DNA from: Haliclystus octoradiatus
Lineage: Eukaryota; Cnidaria; Staurozoa; Stauromedusae; Haliclystidae
Assembly (NCBI GenBank): GCA_916610825.1
Contig: OU744446.1
Span: 2,182,501 to 2,246,500, forward strand
DNA: 64,000 nt
Direction: 5' to 3'
Shown here piece by piece: positions 13,581 through 24,436 of the stretch; the first letter of the stretch is position 1, and every line of letters begins with the position of its first letter. Below the pieces are notes generated by a model. The model saw only the letters and a list, made by a program, of their open reading frames with translations, searched no databases and was not told where the DNA came from. The position numbers were made by a program, and so were the translations under genes.

Positions 13581-14134
13581 CAGTGAAACCTGTATATAAT
13601 AAATGTAGACGGTGTCGCCCTACCAAAGGCACCCGTACCACTCCTCTATTTCTAGATGAGTGGCTTTTTTCGCTGAGAGCAATGATTTTAATCGCTCTTT
13701 GTTCATCTCAGCCGCGACACTGCAGATCAATTTTAACAGATTTCATGGCAGATAGGTCTTGATTGTCAATGCGCAACGATGCGCCGCAGCTACTCACAAT
13801 GCAATTCCCTCTGGACCATTCCATCCGCCATCCTCAGATGGTACTCATTTGATGTTTCAGATAAAGTCAAGGCTGAGTTGACCTGAGGGGGATTTGAACC
13901 ACAGTCGATCAGAAATGATTCAATCTGAAGTTCGGTTGCTCTGCCAACTGAGCTAATCCTGTATATCCTGAGCTAAACCTGTATATAGCAGCCAGCTATG
14001 AGAGGTAGATACATTGACCACTATATGCACATGGCCTTTATATACAGGGTTGATTGCTTCAATAGACCACCAGTGACCACTATAGACAAGTGGCCGTTGT
14101 GCATAGGTGATCGTTATAATAACAGGTCCAACTG
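13581..14134. mobile_element. Tc1/mariner-type MITE split by a SINE insertion
   Basis: The left MITE end is 13581-13598 and the remainder resumes at 13975-14134. Between them is the SINE at 13599-13974. The sequence aaacctgtatata occurs at both junctions (13586-13598 and 13975-13987), as expected for a target-site duplication. Confidence 0.85.
13599..13974 (-). mobile_element. tRNA-derived SINE inserted in a MITE
   Basis: On the minus strand the head has an A-box-like TTAGCTCAGTTGGCAGAG (about 13937-13955) and a B-box-like GGTTCAAATCC (about 13889-13899), the internal RNA polymerase III promoter of tRNAs. The acceptor arms do not pair, so it is not a tRNA gene. It is flanked by a 13-bp target-site duplication. 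Confidence 0.82.
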
Positions 14135-14156
14135 TATTGTTTTGATGTTTTTGTAG

Positions 14157-14566
14157 ATGACACACTTTTGAAAGCAAAAACCTGTTTTGGTGCTGCTAAT
14201 TCTAAGCCTGGTAAATTCACTGTCGATCAAGATGGACTATACAAGATTAAATTAGATCACGTATGTGGTGGTACAACATGTTATAATAATATGGAATCGA
14301 AAACACCATTTGGTTGTAAACATATCCGTCCTATAGATGTATTAATCTCTGTTTGTCATCGTGGAAATATTCTAATTGAACAGATTCATTTTGATCGAAG
14401 TGATGGAAATTATCATAATGCCACATTCATTGCAACAACTAATTCCTTTTATTTGATGAAGGATGTTGAGTATTGTATTTGGCACCAAGAAGATTACCTC
14501 CAAGTGTCTACACATGATAACTACGGATTGTCATGCGTTCAAGTATTAGGAGAAAGTCATGCATAA
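14157..14566 (+). CDS. Six-cysteine secreted domain exon, copy 2 (no own leader found)
   Basis: A phase-1 exon with a TTTTTGTAG acceptor and a TAA stop at 14564-14566. It encodes about 136 aa, roughly three quarters identical to exon 2 of the gene at 7515. Shared blocks include GTTCYNN (as GGTTCYNN), SKTPFGCK, VLISVC.RGNILI, DVEYCIWHQEDY and GLSCVQVLG. The six cysteines are kept and one more appears in HVCGGTTC. I find no signal-peptide exon of its own between 8948 and 14156, where the space is filled by LINEs, microsatellites and MITEs. Two readings are possible: the leader at 7515-7575, which has the right phase, splices to either domain exon (mutually exclusive, 155 or 156 aa), or this is a second gene whose leader was lost. 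The intact frame argues against long-standing decay. Confidence 0.7.
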
Positions 14567-15264
14567 TTAACATTAATTATGCAAAATAATTAACTTTAAC
14601 TATGCAAACATGATGAATCAATTTTGATATGCTGATTATAAGCAAATTAATATACCTGAATTCCAAATGTTTTACTTTACTATAATTGCTATATATTAAT
14701 TAACAGAAATAGATTTCAAAACTATTGAGAAGATATGATGACACGGTATAGACCATTTTATTTTGTTACTAATTAATTATTTGAAATATAATTCATTCAG
14801 CAATGATTGAAAAAATATATCAACATATACAAGTGACAATATTCGTGATTATAATGCTGCAATTTTTAATGGATTAATGATTAATGATGGATTTAAAAAG
14901 AGATATTTATAATTGTATATGGGCAAAACATCAAATTGAGTACTCAATGCTGAAAGCAGACCCACATAAATAATGAATCAAAGATCGCGGGTAGTTTTAG
15001 CCGTCTGATAGCGCGTTTTGACATGAAATTCAGAGTAACGGATTTAACTTGTGATCTTTAATTCATTATTTATATTTTATATCTTAGCAGCAGACAAGCA
15101 CTTGTTTCTGGCCGTCATCAATAATGCTCAGTGAACAAGGAACTGACTTTGCCTGTTATAGCTAGTAAGTCAAGTCAATGAGTAAGTCAATGTGGTGAAA
15201 AATTCACCACACGAAAAAAACATCTGTGCCATACCAGAGTGCTCAGAATCGTAAATATTGTGTA
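14567..15264. other. Intergenic, no gene recognised
   Basis: AT-rich 3' flank of the cysteine-rich exon. No exon, RNA gene or clear repeat family. Confidence 0.45.
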
Positions 15265-15380
15265 AATATATAAAATATATATTTTAATAATATCAATAAT
15301 AAAAATAATAATAGTAGTATTTACTTGAAAAAGCGCTATTTCCAATAAATTGCTCGATAGCGCTTTACATGCCTGCTTAA
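15265..15380 (-). mobile_element. Possible 3' end of the L2/CR1-like LINE
   Basis: An AATAAT-rich stretch followed by 'aaaaagcgctatt' and 'gcgctttacatgc' resembles the 3' end of the intact LINE at 49441-51755, which has an (ATA)n tail, then 'tttttatagcgcc' and 'aagcgctttaca'. The fragment is short and the match weak. Confidence 0.4.
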
Positions 15381-15898
15381 ATTGAAATTCTAAGACCTCA
15401 TATAGTAAACACGAAATTAAAATAATATTTGATAAAAGCTAAGTTTAATTTTATAGATGGCAAAAGCCCGGATAACAGTGAATATTAATTAGATTAATAT
15501 TATTTACAACAGAACTTGATAAAAAAATTGCTTAAAACATGATAAAAACAAGGTTTAAAAGAAATATATTACATTAAGAATACAAGTCAATTGTGAGTAC
15601 TATAGAAAATATTTAAAAACTGGTCTTTTGCTCCATTGTAAACGAGCACATTTCTCATTTTGAATACGAAACAAATAAAAGTTACACATATACACACATC
15701 ATTAATCACGATGAGTCTGAAACTGGTCACCAATCATTGTATCAGAGAAATTAAAAATTACAAAAGTAAAAATTCCATTCAATCGGAATGTCTCTTGCCT
15801 CTCCTAGAGAAAAGTGGGTCAAATATGTTCCCATTTCTACAACCCCCCATCTGTGACTGTCGATTTGATTTATCTAAATAGCTGCATTTACTGTTGCT

Positions 15899-16910
15899 TT
15901 AAAGACCATAAAATGACCAGCAGCCTTTGCATATTTTTGTCTTTGAAATCTGGACCCAGATTTCAATCACTCGTTTTCATGATACACGGCCCGCCTTTGT
16001 GTCTCCTTTGCACACACGCTCGATTTTGCAAAAACATTTCGTAAAACGAACATGGAAGCATTCTGTGATTCTGCCAAGTTATTTATTAACGAACTGGTTT
16101 GGAAAGTTACAAGAGCAATAGAGGTGGACGTCGTAAGGGCTTTCGACGCTTGAATAAATGTGTACCAAGAAAATCAATTCACTTGCTATGCTACTAGCGT
16201 CATACGAATTGAGGAAGGAAGACAGAGTTGAAAGCTAGAACTGAACTCGACTGATTCAAAATTTCATGTTGGTGTTTACTTTATACAAGAATATTAGGGA
16301 TTGAAAGAACGGGAAGAGATTTGTTAGCATTCAAAATCGAAATTTATCGCCGAAACAAGATGAAATTATAACACCAGGTGAATTCGATTTTGAATGCGGA
16401 TACTTTGATCATTGACTCCAAATTATGTTTGTAAACACGTAGGCTCCGTCTAAAAATAGTTAGTAACATACCTATGTGTGTTTTATATTGCATTGTTTTT
16501 CTGCAGTATATATGCACGTGAATTGTAAAATTTAGAATCATATGAATTTATTTAGTGTTGATTTGAAAGTACATTTTATCCAAGTTGTTTTGATTTGTGT
16601 CAAACTTCTCAGACAGATAATTGGACTGTGACTCCCATTCCGCTATTTATTTTTGAGCCGTATACATTTGTTGGCTATCTATAGCCATAGACTTTGCGTT
16701 TCCACAAGTAATAATTGAGATTTATCCAAAACTGAAATTGATAAACCAGACTATTTTCTCGAGCTTTCTGTCGTGTCTTTCCGTAGCAACAACCACGAGG
16801 ACAATCCTCTGACGTGGGCGCTGACGTCACTTTCCAGAGGATTAGCCTCGTTTCTTGTGATCAAAACAACAAAACAAAGCAAAGGCTGCTGGTCATTCGA
16901 AACTCTTTAA
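15899..16910 (+). mobile_element. piggyBac-like non-autonomous element, copy 1
   Basis: A 1012-bp interval bounded by TTAA at 15899-15902 and 16907-16910. Inside these, inverted ends read AGACCATAAAATGACCAGCA on the left and, inwards from the right, AGAGTTTCGAATGACCAGCA; both continue GCCTTTGC. The only open frames are under 80 codons and no transposase motif is visible. The second copy at 53867-54871 is in inverted orientation and similar throughout, with its own TTAA flanks. TTAA target choice is the hallmark of piggyBac elements. Confidence 0.85.
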
Positions 16911-17815
16911 TGCATTTACCTTTTTGAAAATCTAACAAACAAATAGATAAAGGGAAAACATTCGGATTCAACTTATAAGCATACTGTGAGATAAATTTAG
17001 AATTAATATAAAGCATAGCTATCTGATACTAATGATATATAAAAGAAAATAATTGGAGATGATATAGAAGTTTGAAATGTTGTACATTTTATGTTGATGC
17101 AATGAAGTCCGGAAGACTGCTCCAATGTGGAATGAAATAATTGATATTTGGTAAAGTTGGATAAATCTTGGTTGAATCACTATAGAGCTCAACATTTTTA
17201 GATTAATTAGTTTAAACTGCATCACTTCATTAAAACATACTGTAAATCACCGTCTACGTTAATAAACGGAGCTGTAGGCCAAAAATTTAAATTAATAAAT
17301 ATCTCTAGTATAGAAATAGGATAGAAATAGTCTAAGATTTGCTAAACATCTGAAAATCCTCATGCCTGTGGTGATAGAAACACAGTAATCAAATCATTCG
17401 TATTAAACCTCTTAAACCATTATCTTAACAAACTTTTTTGCTAAAAATGAACATTTTGGGGACTTACTTAATTACCCACTGTTTTAGTGGAACATTGTTG
17501 AATCCCTTTAGTTTTCAAAATGTCATATATGATATGATATATGATTTATTCTGCCAACTTATATTGTTGAGTAGCTTCTTCTTTCTTATAGCATTTGATA
17601 ATAAAAATCAAAGACAACAGTAAATTTGAATGTGTTTCATTAGTAAAACTCGGCCATCGTCTGTGACCATTTTCAAGAGTGAAAGAAATTTTATCATAAT
17701 GTAATATTATAAAATATTATAATATTATAAATTATAATATAATAATATTAATAGTGGGATTGTTCCACATCAGTTCTTGGTATAGCGCTCAATGAAATTA
17801 ATCAGAGCATTTATA
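16911..17815. other. Intergenic, no gene recognised
   Basis: AT-rich DNA with a self-complementary 'aatattata' stretch at about 17700-17755. No coding signal. Confidence 0.45.
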
Positions 17816-18082
17816 TAAAATGAGAGTCAACTTAAATGAAATATTCTAGATTTCTGCTACTGCAAGTTTTACACCAGAAGGTGATTATCATGCGATTAAT
17901 TTCAACTATCCTACAAAACATTCATCCCTATCCTATATGAGCTACTAGGTTTTACAGTTGATTGGTTATTGGTTATGCTATTGTTTATCTAAGTATGTCT
18001 AAATCGCCTGATGATCACCTTCTGGTGTGAAACTTGAAGTAGCGGAAATCTAGAATGCTTCATTTTTGACTCTCATTCTATA
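17816..18082. mobile_element. Foldback element with roughly 80-bp inverted arms
   Basis: The left arm (about 17816-17900) and right arm (about 17998-18082) are near-perfect inverted copies, sharing 'gagagtcaa', 'attctagattt', 'caagttt.acaccagaagg' and 'tgat.atca'. The spacer is about 100 bp. Solo arm-like pieces appear at 24055-24090 and 36585-36656, and part of the motif recurs at 59940-60000. No coding capacity. Confidence 0.75.
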
Positions 18083-20395
18083 ATTTATGACTTACACTTA
18101 CTAAGATACCTAATTGTAAAAACAAAAATAGATAAAATAGAATAAGAAATTGACTTGAAATAATTCAGTTCGTTTTGAATTTTCTGTTGTCTTTGATTTT
18201 TATTATCAAATTTATATTGCTGACAGGGACATAAAAGAGAGTTTTTATAATATGTAATCCTTGCTTACATAACAATGTATTAAATTTTATTAATATATAT
18301 ATGGATTTACAAACAAAAGATTAAGATTGTCTATTTGAAAACTTAACAGAAGGGAGATAAGTTTTTTTTTTTTTTTTTGTGTTTATAATCATATCTCATA
18401 TTTTTTTCCCCAACAGTTACACAATTGTTTAAATATGTACAAGTTTCACCATCATGCGATTTATTCACTTTTATATAATTATTTCGTATTTACATTATTT
18501 AATTAAGAAGTGATGTGACCATTCGAATGTAAAATCTCAACGTTTGATATATCAACTGAGACTGTTGATTTGATAGATCTTAAACCACGAATTCAGAGCA
18601 CATCAGAACGGGTAAGATGGAAGGATATTCTAGCTCTCAGCCAGTGCAGAAGAATGCCATAATCAATACCTTTTTTCACAAGGAAGATAAGTTAAATTGT
18701 TTTATTTTCCGCTTATATATAGATAATGTTTTTGAGGGAACAATTTCTTCAGATAAATTATTCCACTAAGGTACAGTGCGATTGTACAAACACAGCGTAT
18801 AAAAATCAATCAACGCATAAACAATGATATAATTATGAACAATGACTATGATATAATGTATAATAATTGCTATACATCTTGTACTTTTGGTATAGTGGCA
18901 AATAAATGCAACAACAACAACAGCTCTAAATGTCATACATCGAGTGTCGGCAACTTCAAAAATACTAGCAGCTGACGTTTCTTCCTAAAATCCCTTCTCA
19001 ATACGTGTTACCACGTCATGTGTTACGTGTTTTCCATTGACATTTATAAGCAAACCACACAAGAGTTTACGCATTCGATAGATCGTATATTGTGTGTTAT
19101 TTTATTTAAGAATTTGTTGATGTGCACACCCACGAAGAAGGAAGAATATATAACGTATAAGCGGATGTTTTTCATAGTAACTTTACAATTATTATAGTCT
19201 ATATAATGTCACTGGAAAGGTAACCGCCTTTGATGTCTCTATAGGTCAGCTGACCCTATTAAATCCTATTGGCTTGAGATTATTTCTTGCCAGCTTCAAT
19301 TGTATATTTATAATTTGGAAAAGAACCTAGGCAACTGACATTAAAGTAAGCTTTGTATATGGAAGACATCTCCAAAAGGTAAATTACCCTCTATTATAAA
19401 TGACGAGTTTGAAATGCAGATTTTAAACAAATTAAGAATGTAACATAGTCCCCAGAAACAAGAATTTGTTTTCATTCAACAGATGCGTACGTTAAAATAG
19501 GTAATTGAATCCTATATATAGCGGCTTTGCTTCTTTGAAGTGTTAAAAGTATCTTCCAAAATCCATAGGTGCGAAGGGTTTTGCTAGTTTTCTAATACTC
19601 TAAAGTGGTATGTCTTTTTAAATCTAAGGTGTAAAAAGCTTATACAGATATGTGAAACGTTACAGGAAACTTGACTTTTCAACAAATATCCAAACACAGA
19701 AATAGAATAAAAATGTTTGGAATAAAATGTAACAATAGAATGTAAAAAAATTAATTTAGCTCATATATGTAGATGTTGTACAAATTAGTTTAGTAGATAT
19801 ATCGGTTGAAAATATAGTATAATTGAGTGAGACAGAGAATGAATAAAAAATCACGAGAAATTGTACAGACTATATGACTTAATGTATGCTAAAGGGTGTG
19901 GTCATTTACTTAAAAGAAAGGTGCGACATACGTTTTACAGGAAGAAATGTTGCTACCCTAAGACAAAATAGCAAACACTTTTGGAAAGATATGCTTTCTT
20001 AGGTCATTTATCATGATACTTTGTAAATAGAAAAACATCAGACGATATATTTTGAAATCGACAAACGTCGAAAATTTATTGAAATGTTCCTGCACTATGA
20101 ACGGAAAATATAGCAAACAGTTATTGAAAAGATTTAAATTCTTGGTGATACATAGAAGAAAATAGAAGAGCTTTATTATATACAAATGACGTAACATAAA
20201 ACAAGGTGTCGAAAAGATAGTTGTTGAATCCGTTTCTCATTGGCGATGACAATATCTGACAAGTGTTATAGAAATTATAATAAAAATGTCATAAGGTACT
20301 AGTATAAATACCATAAAAATACATTTGAGCTATTACAAATGTCTAGAATCATCCATTGATGTCAAGCATTGAAGCTACAAAATCACATTGCAAAA
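18083..20395. other. Intergenic region upstream of follistatin 1
   Basis: A poly-T run at 18362-18378 and otherwise AT-rich DNA. Sequence at 19030-19140 resembles 7320-7440 upstream of the cysteine-rich gene ('catttataag.aaacc', 'tgttgatg', 'acccac.aagaa'), hinting at a duplicated upstream region. The promoter should lie near the 3' end of this stretch, but I see no clear core motif. Confidence 0.4.
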
Positions 20396-23300
20396 ATGGT
20401 ATCCATATATTTACCATTTGGTATTTCATTACTCAGCATAATGATTTCAAATTGTGAAGGTAAATGTTTTATTTTATTAATAAATATTAGTTATTAATAT
20501 AATTTAAGAATTCCAACAAAAGTTTGTTGTCTACATTTTGTTAAAAATAGTAATAAAAATGTTGAAAGGTAAATACAGAGTTACATATTATAGTTACGCA
20601 TATCTACAATAGCCTAAGAAATGAAATAGATACAAAAATATAATTCCAATGTAACTAATATATTATAGAGTATATTATCTTAATTTTAATCAGCTTGGAA
20701 GCTATGGCTTTCTTTCAACACAATCCAAATGCTTCAAGGCCATATACTCATCCAATATTCTTCTCTACACAACATGAGGTAACACTGTATTTTGTAAGAA
20801 ACGTGAATAAATGAACAGTAAAACTTATAACTATGCAATAACTGCGATATGAATGAATAAATTTAATTATTTTAAACAGATAAAATACTTAATTTTAATC
20901 AGCTAATTTTGTTATAAAAAAAATGTCTCTCAATTAAAAAGAACAACACAAGACTGTATGAGTTGATATCTTTTTATTGTCTTGTAGGATTATTTTGTTA
21001 CAAAAACAGATACCCAAACTCAACCTGTTCAGATATTATTTCGTGGCATGTTACAATTGATAATTGTTGTGCAGCAAGTTCTGGCGGTGTAGCTTATTCA
21101 GACGAATCAGGTGGAACAAATATATTTAGAAAATTATTTCTTGACGAACGGCAATGCAAACCATGCCACAGTAAGTACAAATTTTGCTCTTTAAAAAAAG
21201 GGAGAACATTTTGTTTCTGTTTAGTTCATTCTACTTTTAGGGAGAGTACGAAGGTTTGATTACGAAATATTTCCTATAAAACTAAAAAGAGGTTCAGTAT
21301 ATTGAAAGACATAACCAAGGCATCTCAAGTGTTTATAAAGGCAAAGATTTAGATCTTATTTGACTTCTATTGATGGTAAATTAACTTTCCGCAAAAGTAG
21401 AAATATTCCCATGCAATTCTTGTCGAAGGCTGTCGAAGGTCGATTTTTTGTCTTTCAATTCTCAAGCGTTTGGATAGGCGAGGCAACTCTCAGAAACAAA
21501 GTTAAAAGTCTAAAAATGTAAGAAACTTGAACCAAAACAAGACATTTTGGCACAAGACAAGACAAATTGACGTTGATTCAATTCAATATTACGGTCGTTA
21601 TAAAAATTAGTAAATCTTGGCTAAAGTTCATTATTCTTAGCTTTACAATTTTAGCCTCAAATGTTTCTTAGCCTGTTTTAACTCACCGTCCATATACACT
21701 TTACTACACTCTATTCAATCAATAATATTTTCACATGACAACATGATTGTTTTACACATGTAATATCTGATTAATTTTATTTACCTACAGTGAAAAAATG
21801 TTTTGACTCTCTCTGTGGCCCTCATAAAAAATGCATTCAATCACAAGGAATTATGCGCTGCGCATGTGCACCAGACTGTTCACAGACGTACCGTGGAAAC
21901 GTGTGTGGTAACGATGGTGTAACTTATCAAACTGAATGTGAATTATTGAAAAAGAAATGTCAAGAAGGAAATAAGTTGGCTATAGAATATAAGCAACAGT
22001 GTGTTGGTAAGCTGAATAGAAGTTACATATCAATATACCGGGCATGTGTTGTATTTAACTCTCAATGTCCGCCGGGAGGTAACTCCCTTATAACGGCTAT
22101 ACGGGAACTTACCACTTTTTGGGGGGTCCATATTTAAGCTGAGAAAAATAATTTTTGGGTTGGAATTTCGGATTTGAAAAAAAAATTGAGTCCCCTCTCT
22201 GACTTTTTGAAGAATTTGAATTTGAAGAACTTTCAAAAAACTTTATTTAAATTTCAAGAACATTTGTAGATTTTGGGAGATGTAGATTAAACGTTTTGGG
22301 TAAATTGGCACCAATGCAGAGCTGGAGTTACCTTGAGTTCAATGCTTATTGACAGAAAATTCAAGTTCCTTTGGTATAGATTTATATCAGAGACCATGAA
22401 CGGACATAAGATATTTAGTATCACAGTCAATAGAGAAAGGAAGATAGTTTATAGAAGATGATAGGATACGACAAGTAGATGTATATATATTATTGTATAG
22501 AGTGCTTGTGGGCATTATGACATCAACTGTACTTTCAAGAGGTGTAGGTCTCCCGGGCTAAGTCCTAGGTCGTGTGTGTGCTATACAGAACGTTGTCAAA
22601 TATGTGATGTCTAAGATGTACATCATTCGGCAAACTTCCGTCTTTTATCGATATTATCAGTAATCAGGAAAAAACGATCAATGTAAAACAAAATAATTAT
22701 AACTATATTCTTATTTCTTGCACGTAGCATTCTGTCAAGGTGTCAAATGTCCACAAGGAAAGATATGTCGTCCAGGTCACGGTGGCCGTTCATTTTGTAT
22801 TCAACAACAATGTCCAACTGCTGCAGAATGCAATGCTTTGCCACAAACTTCTGCATCGACATTGTGCGGTACAAACGGTGCTACATACCAAAGTATGTGC
22901 CAATTAAAACGTGAAAGATGCAGACAATTACAGCATATTGCAGTTGCATACCTTGGATCTTGCAGCAGTAAGTAAAAATACTTCAAACAATTAAGGTGCA
23001 TCTCCATACTCCTAATTCTATATTCCAAAAGTAAGACAAAGAAGAGAAGACTTATTTAGTAGAAGAAGTAGTTTCGTTACACATTTGAGTGCCATTTTTA
23101 GTATGTTCAGTATATTGCCCTCAGTGAAACTCAGTAACTACTACTTATGATATCTAGATAATTGACCACTATATGCAGGTGTCCTTTATATACAGGGTTT
23201 AATAAACATAATTATATTTTTAGAGTATCACTAAATTGATCATTATGTGACCGCTATATAGATGGGACCGGTATAGCAGGTTTAACTAGATAACTACCAT

Positions 23301-23759
23301 TCGAAGATTATTCGAGATAATTTTGAAGTATAGAAAACAGATATTCAAGTTTCTCGTGTATTTATAGTGGGTATATGTGGTCACATCATATAAGAATAAG
23401 TGCATCAAATCAGATTCGCAAATCCATCTATTGATAGTTGATACTGTTGTAGTTAGGTTTACACGGGGCGTTTACATTATTAAATAGTAACTTGGCCTAC
23501 ATTACAATGCATACAATTTTACCTTTCAGCCTCTTCAACGTGTCAAAATGTCCGTTGTCCACCATTAAACCGTTGCTTGATTGATATGAAAGGAAAACCG
23601 CGCTGCGTTGCATGTCAATGTAATCCTGCAGATTTCCCTGCGTCGCTATGCGGTAAAGACGGCAAAAGGTATAACAGTTGGTGTAATAAAAGACTTGAAG
23701 AATGCCGCCAAGGGCGTCTCATTGGAGTGCATGGTTCTCAAAACAGTTGCAAAAAGTAA
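20396..23759 (+). CDS. FST: Follistatin 1, complete, 5 exons, 310 aa
   Basis: Secreted antagonist of activin/BMP-type TGF-beta ligands (family knowledge). The exons are 20396-20459, 20988-21170, 21791-22006, 22728-22967 and 23530-23759; all introns are phase 1 with GT-AG ends. Exon 1 is a signal peptide (MVSIYLPFGISLLSIMISNCE). Exon 2 is the follistatin N-domain (CYKNRY..TCSD, DNCCAASSG, LFLDERQCKPC). Exons 3-5 are three follistatin/Kazal modules, each with the CG.(N/D)G..Y signature: VCGNDGVTYQTEC, LCGTNGATYQSMC and LCGKDGKRYNSWC. This is the exact domain order of vertebrate follistatin (N-FSD1-FSD2-FSD3) without the acidic tail. The stop TAA follows the last cysteine by two lysines. Intron 3 carries a MITE (22072-22336) and intron 4 another (23121-23290). 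Convergent with the Dispatched-like gene. An FSTL3-like role cannot be excluded. Confidence 0.92.
22072..22336. mobile_element. Inverted-repeat MITE, GGGGTAACTCC family, in follistatin 1 intron 3
   Basis: The start CCGGGAGGTAACTCC pairs with the end GGAGTTACCTTGAG. The interior, 'ggctatacggg', 'ccactttttggg' and 'agctgagaaaaa', matches the copy at 40777-41060. No coding capacity. Confidence 0.7.
23121..23290. mobile_element. Tc1/mariner-type MITE (CAGTGAAAC family), follistatin 1 intron 4
   Basis: Starts CAGTGAAACTCAG and ends with AGCAGGTTTAACTAG. It shares 'gaccactatatgcagg' and 'tatatacagggtttaa' with the 13-kb array and is diverged. Confidence 0.75.
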
Positions 23760-24436
23760 ATCATTACGTTGTTCGTTTGATTGTGTAAATATTTACTACT
23801 ATAGCCATTTAATCTTTACTTTGTATTTTTAGTTAATACAAACTTGCTTATATGAGACTATGTCTATACTATGATATAAGCTACAAACAATTAAATATTG
23901 AAAAGAAATGCAAGCATACATAATTATAAATTTACTTATGTCGTTATGCTTCAACTTTAACAATATTCCGTGCCGTAAACGAAGAGTTATTTATAAACGG
24001 GTTTATAAAAAATAAATACTGAAAAAAAAAAGAAGAAAAAGTTGACATTCGTATTTACTACTTCAAGTTTCACACCATAACAATTATCGGACTAATTAAA
24101 TCATCTACTTCATGCCTAAATAGATTAATCTTTAAGTAGAAATATGAAAAGCTGATGTTTTGAGTTTTCTCAACATTTACTACTATACATATACACGTGC
24201 TGTAATATGTGAGCTTTAAAAGTTCAATATGTTCAACATAAATAAAGAATGAAGTAAATTATACTTCCAAATTTTTCATTTTACATACTACACAGTTAAA
24301 TGTTCGATTTATATCATGCAAATTATTTCTGTGACAGTTAAAATCATGGTTTACATGGCCATGCATAATTAAATATATTAATTATATCAAATGTGTAACT
24401 ATGTTCACTAACCTGATAGCAATAAAAATGCATATA
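23760..24436. other. Convergent 3' intergenic region
   Basis: About 680 bp shared by the 3' ends of follistatin 1 (+) and the Dispatched-like gene (-). Candidate AATAAA signals on the + strand occur near 24010 and 24240. Part of a foldback arm ('cttcaagtttcacacca') lies at 24060-24077. Confidence 0.5.

Noticed and set aside
13870-13960. Possible tRNA gene on the minus strand
   Set aside because: A and B boxes are present but the acceptor stem does not pair, and the unit is part of a SINE with a target-site duplication.
16344-16541. 65-codon frame conserved between 16344-16541 and 54236-54433
   Set aside because: It lies inside the two copies of the TTAA element; similarity is explained by DNA identity and no known motif is present.
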